From positions 1 through 11,759 of the forward strand of contig DCPV01000108.1 in the NCBI GenBank assembly GCA_002323775.1: a stretch of DNA of 11,759 nucleotides, in the 5' to 3' direction. The notes beneath the pieces are model-generated. The model saw only the letters and a program-made list of their open reading frames with translations. It had not been told where the DNA came from and made no database searches. The number at the start of each line of letters is the position of its first letter. The first letter of the stretch is position 1. This stretch comes from Firmicutes bacterium UBA1535 (lineage in GTDB: Bacteria; Bacillota; Clostridia; Tissierellales; Sedimentibacteraceae). The position numbers and the translations under genes are program-made. This document shows positions 5,917 through 11,759 of the stretch, one piece after another.

Positions 5917-6948
5917 ATGATGTATGATATAAAAAGACTTCACGTAACAAAAGATAAATCTGTAAATAAGCTATGGTCGGACTTCCTTTTAAATTCAGGT
6001 ATTCGCCCCGAGGAAAATGTTGATTATACAGCTGGAATTTTTGATGGTGACAATTTAATTGCTACTGGGTCAATATTTCAAAACATTATAAAATGCACTG
6101 CTGTATCTCCAGAGTTTTCCGGCGGTAAGGTATTCAATATCTTGATTTCTCATCTTATGTCAGAAATTTTTGATAGAGCTTATAAATCATGCTATGTTTA
6201 TACAAAAGAAGAAGCTTTCAATTCATTTATTCATCTTGGCTTTAAAGAGATTGAAAGAGTAAATAATGAGCTTATTTTTCTGGAAAAATCAAGCATTGGC
6301 TTTGATGAATATATTGAAGCTTTGAGAAAAACAAAAAAGGAAGGAAATAGAATTGCAGGAATTGTAATGAATGCAAACCCATTTACTAAGGGACATCTTC
6401 ACCTTGTTGAAACAGCTTCACAGGAAAATGATTTTGTTCATGTTTTTGTTCTTTCAGAGGATATGTCTGATTTTCCGTCAGAACTTAGATATGAATTAGT
6501 GCAAAAAGGAACTTCGCAGCTAAAAAACATAATTCTTCATAAGACAGGGAATTATATTGTCTCTGCCAAAACATTTCCTTCATATTTTTTAAAAGAAGGA
6601 AGTGATGTGACATATATTCATGCTTGCTTGGATGCTTCTATATTTAAAAACTATATTGCCCCGGCCTTAGGAATTACAATAAGATATGTTGGAGAAGAAC
6701 CTCTTTCTCCATCAACAGCAATTTACAACAAGGCAATGGCTGATATATTTGGGAATGAGCTTAAACTTATTGTCATTCCAAGGATAGAAAATAAAAATGA
6801 GCCTATAAGTGCTTCAAGGGTAAGGAAACTTTTTGCACAGGGTCTTATTGATGAAATTAAACCTTTAGTACCACAAACAACATATGATTTTTTACTTTCT
6901 CCTTATGGAGAAAAAATAAAATATAAATTAAAAGAAAAGGATGTGTAA
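5917..6948 (+). CDS. citC: [Citrate (pro-3S)-lyase] ligase
   Basis: 343 residues, typical length. The start is ATG at 5917 with GGAGGA six bases upstream; a second ATG follows directly. The N-terminal part (1 to about 125) looks like an acetyltransferase (GNAT) fold. The C-terminal part (about 145-330) is a nucleotidyltransferase domain with the TxGH signature TKGH (157-160) in MNANPFTKGH and the ISASRVR motif (297-303). CitC uses acetate and ATP to acetylate the thiol of the prosthetic group on CitD, turning inactive citrate lyase into the active acetyl form. It acts in the cytoplasm. It is the first gene of the operon, three bases before citD. Nothing looks damaged. Confidence 0.95.
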   Translation: MMYDIKRLHVTKDKSVNKLWSDFLLNSGIRPEENVDYTAGIFDGDNLIATGSIFQNIIKCTAVSPEFSGGKVFNILISHLMSEIFDRAYKSCYVYTKEEAFNSFIHLGFKEIERVNNELIFLEKSSIGFDEYIEALRKTKKEGNRIAGIVMNANPFTKGHLHLVETASQENDFVHVFVLSEDMSDFPSELRYELVQKGTSQLKNIILHKTGNYIVSAKTFPSYFLKEGSDVTYIHACLDASIFKNYIAPALGITIRYVGEEPLSPSTAIYNKAMADIFGNELKLIVIPRIENKNEPISASRVRKLFAQGLIDEIKPLVPQTTYDFLLSPYGEKIKYKLKEKDV

Positions 6949-6951
6949 GTA

Positions 6952-7272
6952 TTGAAAAGCTATGAAATCAAAAAACAAGCTATTGCTGGAACATTAGAAT
7001 CTTCTGACATACAAATAGTTATTACTAAAAATGATGGAAAAGGCATTGAAATTGACCTGCAAAGCAGTGTTGAAAAGCAATATGGAAAAAGAATTCGTAC
7101 TGTAATCCATGATACACTTGTAAACATTGGAATAAAAGATGCAAAGCTTGTTGCTGTTGACAAGGGAGCTTTAGACTGTACGATTGCTGCCAGAGTTATA
7201 GCGGCAGTTCACAGAGCAGCAGAGATTACATCAAATTATGATTGGGAGGAAATAGACACATGGAGTGTTTAA
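6952..7272 (+). CDS. citD: Citrate lyase acyl carrier protein (gamma subunit)
   Basis: 106 residues, starting at a TTG three bases after the citC stop. No other plausible start fits the family N-terminus. The ribosome binding site is weak (AAAAGG lies about 11 bases away inside citC), so coupling to citC is likely. The family signature AGTLESSD is at 12-19; by comparison with Klebsiella CitD Ser14, the serine that carries the triphosphoribosyl-dephospho-CoA arm is Ser17. The conserved [12 protein letters not shown] is in the second half. The protein carries the acetyl and citryl groups between CitF and CitE in the lyase complex. Its last 13 bases overlap the start of citE. Confidence 0.95.
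   Translation: MKSYEIKKQAIAGTLESSDIQIVITKNDGKGIEIDLQSSVEKQYGKRIRTVIHDTLVNIGIKDAKLVAVDKGALDCTIAARVIAAVHRAAEITSNYDWEEIDTWSV
7245..7250 (+). promoter_or_regulatory. Shine-Dalgarno that sets the citE start
   Basis: GGAGGA-type site inside the end of citD, nine bases before the ATG at 7260. It rules against the in-frame TTG at 7242, which lies in front of the site itself. Confidence 0.75.
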
Positions 7273-8150
7273 GAAGAACAATGATGTTTGTTCCTGCAAA
7301 CAATCCCGGAATGCTTAGGGATGCAAATATCTACGGAGCAGATTCAGTTATGTTTGACCTCGAAGATTCAATTTCATTAAAGGAAAAAGATACAGCACGC
7401 TTTCTTTTATACAATGCCCTTAAAACTATTGATTATGGAAATACTGAAACCGTTGTACGTATCAACAGTCTTGATATGGGTGGCATAGATGACATATTCG
7501 CAATGGTTAAGGCAGGAGTAGATGTTATACGACTACCAAAAACAGAGACGCCGCAGGATGTACTTGATGCTGAAAAAGTAATAGAGGAAGCTGAAATGAG
7601 ATGTAAAAGAGAACTAGGCTCTACCAAAATGATGGCTGCCATCGAAGGACCTCTAGGAGTTTTAAATGCTCATTCTATTGCCTGTGCCAGCAAAAGGCTT
7701 ATAGGCATAGCTCTTGGCTCTGAGGATTATGTAACAGCAATGAAAACTAGACGATATGCAGACAGAAACAGTGAAGAAATATTTTTTGCACGCTCTATGA
7801 TTGTTCACGGAGCAAGAGCCGCTGGTATAGCTGCCTTGGATACTATTTTTGCTGATGTTGATGATATAGAAACTCTAAGGAGGGAAACAGAAATTATTAA
7901 GCAATTAGGATTTGACGGAAAATCTGTGATAAATCCAAGACAAATTGAAATTGTGAACGAAGTATTCACTCCGACGGAGAAAGAAATCAGAAACGCTAAA
8001 GACGTTATTTACGCTATTGAGGAAGCTGAGTCCAGAGGCTCCGGTGTAGTTGCTCTTAATGGTAAAATGATTGATAAGCCTATAGTTGAGCGTGCCGAAA
8101 GAGTTTTAATGCTTGCTGAAGCCGCAGGATTATACAGGAAAGGAGAATAG
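7260..8150 (+). CDS. citE: Citrate lyase beta subunit (citryl-ACP lyase)
   Basis: 296 residues from the ATG at 7260, overlapping citD by 13 bases. The longer frame from TTG 7242 is rejected because the Shine-Dalgarno falls inside it. Family motifs: [15 protein letters not shown] near the N-terminus, VMFDLEDS (30-37), VVRINS with R67, RLPKTETP (91-98), AAIEGPLGV with the metal-ligand type E129, and LGSEDYV with D156, then [13 protein letters not shown] (217-229). These are the marks of the HpcH/HpaI aldolase-like TIM-barrel family. CitE cleaves citryl-ACP to oxaloacetate and acetyl-ACP using Mg2+. The gene runs directly into citF with a two-base gap. All expected residues seem present. Confidence 0.95.
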   Translation: MECLRRTMMFVPANNPGMLRDANIYGADSVMFDLEDSISLKEKDTARFLLYNALKTIDYGNTETVVRINSLDMGGIDDIFAMVKAGVDVIRLPKTETPQDVLDAEKVIEEAEMRCKRELGSTKMMAAIEGPLGVLNAHSIACASKRLIGIALGSEDYVTAMKTRRYADRNSEEIFFARSMIVHGARAAGIAALDTIFADVDDIETLRRETEIIKQLGFDGKSVINPRQIEIVNEVFTPTEKEIRNAKDVIYAIEEAESRGSGVVALNGKMIDKPIVERAERVLMLAEAAGLYRKGE

Positions 8151-8152
8151 AG

Positions 8153-9691
8153 ATGGTAAAGAATAAATTAGGTATAGAAATTCCAGATAAATACGCCTTA
8201 GAATATGGCGTGTTTGAAGGTCAGTTCAAAAAAAGACATTCATATAAAAAAGCATCAGGAATGGTTAAATCCGTACAGCCTAGTGATTCAAAGCTTTTGT
8301 CATCCATTGGTAAGGCAATTGAAAAAACAGGACTTAAGGACGGAATGACAATCTCCTTCCATCATCACTTTCGTGAGGGTGATTTTGTTATGAACATGGT
8401 ACTAGATGAAATAGCTAAAAGAGGAATAAAAAATTTAAGCCTTGCATCCAGCTCAATAGCAAATATTCATGAGCCTTTAATTGAACATATTAAAAACGGA
8501 GTAATAACTAATATTACCTCCAGCGGTTTAAGAGATAAGCTAGGAGCTGCTATCTCAAATGGTTTAATGGAAAATCCAGTTATTATAAGGTCTCACGGAG
8601 GACGTGCCAGAGCTGTAGAATCTGGAGAAATCCACATTGATGTTGCTTTTTTAGGAGCTCCGACATCAGATGAGTATGGAAATGCTAATGGCTCACATGG
8701 CAAAGCTCCTTGTGGCTCATTGGGATATGCAAAGGTTGATGCAGAATTTGCTGATAATGTTGTTATAATAACAGATACATTAGTTCCTTACCCTAATACT
8801 CCGATAAGTATCCCTCAAAATCATGTAGATTATGTAGTTGTAGTAGACTCAATCGGCAATCCCGATGGAATTGCAAAGGGAGCAACCAGATATACAAAAA
8901 ATCCAAAAGAGCTTTTAATTGCAAAAAATGCTTGCAAAGTTATAACAGCTTCTCCATATTTTAAGGACGGTTTTTCTTTCCAATCAGGAAGTGGAGGATC
9001 AGCACTTGCTGTAGCAAGATTTCTTGAGGAAGAAATGGTAAAAAACAATATCAAAGCAAGCTTTGCTTTGGGAGGACTTACTCAGCACCTTTGCGATATG
9101 ATGGAAAAAGGCTTAATTGAAAAAATAATAGATACACAATCCTTTGATACAGGTGCTATAAGCTCCATGAAAAATAACAGCAATCATTACGAAATAAGTG
9201 CTTCATTTTATGCTAATCCTGGAAACAAAGGAGCTGCTGTAAATAATTTAGATATTGTAGTTTTATCCGCACTTGAAATAGACACAAACTTCAATGTAAA
9301 TGTAATGACTGGCTCAGACGGAGTAATACGAGGAGCTTCAGGCGGACACTGTGATACTGCTGCTGGTTCAAAATTAAGCATAATTTTAAGCCCACTCATC
9401 CGTGGACGTATCCCAACAGTTGTTGACAGAGTAAATACAGTTATAACTCCTGGAGAAAGTGTTGATGTCTTGGTTACAGAAGTGGGGATTGCAATAAATC
9501 CTTTGCGTAAGGATTTAATAGAAGCATTTAAAAATCTTTCTGTTCCTCAATATTCAATTGAAGAATTGAAGGAAATGGCGTATTCCGTAGCAGGCGTCCC
9601 TGATCCTATCGAGTATGAGGACAAAATAGTTGCATTGATAGAATATCGTGACGGAAGCATTATAGATGTTGTTAGAAAGGTTAAAAATTAA
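8153..9691 (+). CDS. citF: Citrate lyase alpha subunit (citrate:acetyl-ACP transferase)
   Basis: 512 residues, the usual size. Start ATG at 8153, with AAAGGAGA at 8139-8146. Recognised segments include SFHHHFREGD (68-77), RSHGGRARAVESGE (146-159), FLGAPTSDEYGNANG (166-180), FQSGSGGSALAVARFL (276-291) and GGHCDTAAGSKL (397-408), all conserved in CitF. The protein swaps the acetyl group on CitD for citrate, forming citryl-ACP for CitE, and is a class of CoA-transferase related to but distinct from the glutamate-dependent enzymes. It sits two bases after citE and five bases before citX, so the three enzyme subunits come from one transcript. Confidence 0.96.
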   Translation: MVKNKLGIEIPDKYALEYGVFEGQFKKRHSYKKASGMVKSVQPSDSKLLSSIGKAIEKTGLKDGMTISFHHHFREGDFVMNMVLDEIAKRGIKNLSLASSSIANIHEPLIEHIKNGVITNITSSGLRDKLGAAISNGLMENPVIIRSHGGRARAVESGEIHIDVAFLGAPTSDEYGNANGSHGKAPCGSLGYAKVDAEFADNVVIITDTLVPYPNTPISIPQNHVDYVVVVDSIGNPDGIAKGATRYTKNPKELLIAKNACKVITASPYFKDGFSFQSGSGGSALAVARFLEEEMVKNNIKASFALGGLTQHLCDMMEKGLIEKIIDTQSFDTGAISSMKNNSNHYEISASFYANPGNKGAAVNNLDIVVLSALEIDTNFNVNVMTGSDGVIRGASGGHCDTAAGSKLSIILSPLIRGRIPTVVDRVNTVITPGESVDVLVTEVGIAINPLRKDLIEAFKNLSVPQYSIEELKEMAYSVAGVPDPIEYEDKIVALIEYRDGSIIDVVRKVKN

Positions 9692-9696
9692 CTAAT

Positions 9697-10311
9697 ATGA
9701 CTGAAAAAACAGATGTAACTGAAAATACAGATATAATTAAAAATACAGATATAAGTTTTGAATCTTTTTTTAGTGTTGGAAGTATACCAAGTTTAGATGA
9801 AGTTCTTGAAAACAGAGAAAAAAGAGTAGCCTTTATTAAGAAACTTCTCTTACTTCATCTAGATTGCAGTATTATTTCTTATAAGCTAAATATTGCAGGT
9901 CCTGTGAAAAACAATTCATTTATGGGTAAAATTTTTAATATACAACTAAACCATATTTTAAATTACATCAATAATGAAAAATTGAAAATAGCCTCCTCTA
10001 AGGTGATAGATTTAAAAACAGGGCCTGAATATTTTGCTGCAATATCTGCTTCTCCAAAAGATGTTAAAAGCAAAATGATTTATATAGAAGAAAATTCAAA
10101 TATTGGAAGATTGTTTGATATAGATGTACTTTATATGGAAAATAGTGATGTGCAGCATATAAGCAGAGAGGCTATAGGTTATGAAAGTAGAAAATGCTTT
10201 GTATGTCAAGCTGATGCAAGACAATGTGCAGGAAGCAGAGCTCATTCGCTTTCGAGTATTCACAAAAGTATTTGGGATATGATCTCATCAGAAATTGATA
10301 TTTTACAATAA
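9697..10311 (+). CDS. citX: Apo-citrate lyase phosphoribosyl-dephospho-CoA transferase
   Basis: 204 residues. The C-terminal half carries the family marks GRLFDIDV (137-144), ISREAIG (155-161) and a cysteine-rich region with C167, C170 and C177, followed by R181 and H183. CitX transfers the prosthetic group made by CitG onto the serine of CitD. The start is uncertain: the ATG at 9697 has only AAAGG about 16 bases upstream. The first 19 residues form three near-copies of a six-residue unit (TEKTDV, TENTDI, IKNTDI), which is not part of the core domain. No better start lies downstream. It is the last gene of the plus-strand operon and ends just before a double hairpin. Confidence 0.9.
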   Translation: MTEKTDVTENTDIIKNTDISFESFFSVGSIPSLDEVLENREKRVAFIKKLLLLHLDCSIISYKLNIAGPVKNNSFMGKIFNIQLNHILNYINNEKLKIASSKVIDLKTGPEYFAAISASPKDVKSKMIYIEENSNIGRLFDIDVLYMENSDVQHISREAIGYESRKCFVCQADARQCAGSRAHSLSSIHKSIWDMISSEIDILQ

Positions 10312-10332
10312 AAAAAGTGAACTTCGTTCACT
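10310..10332 (-). terminator. Intrinsic terminator for citG
   Basis: Read on the minus strand, a 7-bp stem (arms 10332-10326 and 10322-10316) with a 3-nt loop is followed by a run of T (10316-10310). It is about 105 bases after the citG stop and just touches the citX stop. The larger hairpin at 10338-10373 precedes it on this strand. Confidence 0.75.
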
Positions 10333-10337
10333 CTATG

Positions 10338-10384
10338 GACATGGAGAACATTTTGCTTGTTCTTATCCATGTCTTTATTTTTTT
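10338..10384 (+). terminator. Intrinsic terminator of the cit operon
   Basis: On the plus strand, GACATGGA (10338-10345) pairs with TCCATGTC (10366-10373), and GAACA (10346-10350) pairs with TGTTC (10358-10362), leaving a three-base bulge. A T-rich run follows (10374-10384). It closes the citCDEFX transcript about 27 bases after the citX stop. Together with the hairpin at 10310-10332 it separates the convergent operons. Confidence 0.85.
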
Positions 10385-10437
10385 ATAAATAACGATAAAA
10401 TAAGCTGCTATCTTAGAATTATTTTACTTGACAGCAA

Positions 10438-11430
10438 TCATATTAAATTCTCAAGAAAAGCAAAAAATAAAGCAAGGGATAATAGGTCGGCAGCTCCTCC
10501 CGGACTTAGGTTTTTTTCAACAAATACAGTATTCATCTGTTCTATCTTTTGCTTATAATTATCATTGAATACTCCGCCATCTTCAATAAATTTAGCAGCT
10601 TGTTTTTTGACAAAATCCAGCGCTTTTAGTCCTCCCCTAAATACAACATTTGAATCATCTGAAACGCTCATAATATGAAACAAAACATCCAATAATTTTC
10701 TTTCTATGCTTATATTCATATCTGAAAGAAATCTAAGACGAGGAAGTGCTATTTCCATCACTGTTGGAAATCCCTTTTCAACCTCTCCACGAATACCAGA
10801 AAATCCTGTTTCTATATAAAGTCTTTCTCCATTTGTTAGAAATTTTTTCTTATCTAAATCTTTAAAGTCCCTTTCTACAAGACCTGTAACCATGTCTTTT
10901 ATAATTTCCAAAATATTATGAATATCATTTTTATCGAAGCTAAAAACATAGTTATTTATAGCTCCAACGTTATTTTGAGTATATTTTTGACCGAAATTAG
11001 AAATATCTAGTTTTTTCAATGTATTTATATAATATCCCGTGGCTATAAGAGCTATCCCTAAAGAAAAGTTAATGCCTTTATGAGTATTAACATTTCTTGT
11101 AGCAACAAACATATCTCTTTCAACGTCAATTCCTATTTTTCTTGCCTCTTTGAAAAGCTCTTTTAAATCAAGCTCCCATAAAAGTCCAGCCTTACTGTAG
11201 TTATAAAATCCCTTATACAAGCTAGATGAACTGTTGACAAACGTAAATATATTCATGTCTTTATGAGCTCCTACATCAATACAATCTACTAATCCAGCCT
11301 TAGGGGTTAAAATAGCCTCATATAATATTGCTTTTTGAGCGTACTCAGCAAGCTTAAAGCTTAATTCATCTGCTTCTTTTTCATTAAAAAATCTAAACTT
11401 TTCATTTATAGAGCTATTTATTTCATTCAT
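10438..11430 (-). CDS. citG: Triphosphoribosyl-dephospho-CoA synthase
   Basis: 330 residues, slightly long for the family (usually just under 300). Motifs: LTPKAGLVD (41-49) and GAHKDMNIFTF (54-64), matching the family pattern LTPKPGLVDxxxxGAHxDM with Ala in place of the second Pro, and NVNTHKGINFSLG (113-125), matching NTHKGAIFSLG. CitG joins ATP and dephospho-CoA to make the precursor of the citrate lyase prosthetic group, which CitX then loads on CitD. The ATG at 11430 overlaps the TGA of the regulator gene upstream (ATGA). citG is thus made with the regulator, on the strand opposite to citCDEFX, and the two transcripts converge. Confidence 0.93.
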   Translation of the reverse strand: MNEINSSINEKFRFFNEKEADELSFKLAEYAQKAILYEAILTPKAGLVDCIDVGAHKDMNIFTFVNSSSSLYKGFYNYSKAGLLWELDLKELFKEARKIGIDVERDMFVATRNVNTHKGINFSLGIALIATGYYINTLKKLDISNFGQKYTQNNVGAINNYVFSFDKNDIHNILEIIKDMVTGLVERDFKDLDKKKFLTNGERLYIETGFSGIRGEVEKGFPTVMEIALPRLRFLSDMNISIERKLLDVLFHIMSVSDDSNVVFRGGLKALDFVKKQAAKFIEDGGVFNDNYKQKIEQMNTVFVEKNLSPGGAADLLSLALFFAFLENLI

Positions 11431-11759
11431 AAGTCTACTTCATCCTGTTCTCTTACTTTTTCAATAACAAATTTTTTTGAAAAATCAAGATGCTTTTTTA
11501 TTAAGTTTGTAATCTCTAACTCATTCTTATCTCTCAAACAGTAATATATCAATTTATGCTCATCAAATGCTTTTCTTCTTCTGTTATCATCTAGCAAGGA
11601 AATATCTCTAAAGCGTGTTAGATAGTCTCGCAAATTATGTATTATCATTTTGAGACGTGGCATATTACAATAAGTATAAATCATTTCGTTGAAATCTGAA
11701 AATTTTTTAATAACCTCAGAAGTTTTTCCTTCTTCTTCAAGCTTTTCAGTTAATTCAAG
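11427..11759 (-). CDS. GntR-family regulator, FCD domain (partial, N-terminus outside window)
   Basis: The frame is open to the right window edge, giving about 110 C-terminal residues. The ATG at 11684 is internal because the frame continues upstream with matching FCD-type sequence. The pattern FNEMIYTYCNMPRLKMIIHNLRD followed later by DEHKLIYYCL and IKKHLDFSKKF is the end of an FCD ligand-binding domain (FadR subgroup of GntR). It includes two histidines that usually bind a metal and thereby a carboxylate ligand. The N-terminal winged helix is outside the window. In Enterococcus faecalis, CitO is a GntR/FCD activator of citrate genes that senses citrate. Position beside citG makes a CitO-like role the best guess, but FCD proteins sense many acids. 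Confidence 0.8.
   Translation of the reverse strand, partial: LELTEKLEEEGKTSEVIKKFSDFNEMIYTYCNMPRLKMIIHNLRDYLTRFRDISLLDDNRRRKAFDEHKLIYYCLRDKNELEITNLIKKHLDFSKKFVIEKVREQDEVDL

Noticed and set aside
7242..7259. citE starting at the TTG at 7242, giving 302 residues.
   Set aside because: The strong Shine-Dalgarno GGAGGA lies just after that codon and is spaced correctly for the ATG at 7260.
10295..10558. A small plus-strand open frame of 87 codons after citX.
   Set aside because: It runs through the terminator hairpins and the antisense of the citG end, and has no ribosome binding site or recognisable sequence.
1..11759. CRISPR arrays, insertion sequences, tRNA or rRNA genes, phage genes or a defence island.
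   Set aside because: No spaced direct repeats, transposase, cloverleaf or rRNA-like sequence was seen on either strand. The genes are ordinary metabolic, regulatory and redox types.

Overview
The window is AT-rich DNA with short intergenic gaps, hairpin-plus-T-run terminators, purine-rich ribosome binding sites and several TTG or GTG start codons. This fits a low-GC anaerobic Firmicute of the Clostridia. The exact genus cannot be read from the sequence. The centrepiece is a complete citrate lyase gene set for anaerobic citrate breakdown, flanked by a citrate-type transporter and a GntR/FCD regulator.

Layout: (1) 2-406, plus strand, the 3' end of a gene whose product resembles the C-terminus of the flagellar cap protein FliD, closed by a bidirectional hairpin. 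(2) 507-1273, minus strand, a small two-cluster ferredoxin overlapping a membrane protein with Fer4_5/NapH-like cysteine motifs. (3) 1462-3872, minus strand, an OmpR/PhoB-type response regulator and a PhoR/PnpS-type sensor kinase overlapping by 4 bp. (4) 4044-5558, minus strand, a CitMHS-family transporter with an unusual hydrophilic insertion. (5) 5559-5916, a 358-bp divergent control region. (6) 5917-10311, plus strand, the tightly packed operon citC-citD-citE-citF-citX. (7) 10438-11759, minus strand, a convergent pair: the FCD domain of a GntR-family regulator, cut by the window edge, overlapping citG by 4 bp.

How the genes work together: the CitMHS protein would import citrate as a metal complex. 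CitD (acyl carrier), CitE (lyase) and CitF (transferase) form citrate lyase, which splits citrate to acetate and oxaloacetate. CitG makes the triphosphoribosyl-dephospho-CoA precursor, CitX attaches it to a serine of CitD, and CitC acetylates the thiol to activate the enzyme. No oxaloacetate decarboxylase genes lie in the window, so the fate of oxaloacetate must be encoded elsewhere. The GntR/FCD gene is placed like CitO of Enterococcus faecalis and is the most plausible citrate-responsive regulator of the divergent promoters. The PhoBR-like pair is probably unrelated to citrate.

I found no clear previously undescribed system. The points most worth a second look are the near-symmetric motif and phased A-tracts in the divergent promoter region, the insertion in the transporter, twin double-hairpin ends of two minus-strand genes, and the two-gene iron-sulfur module.
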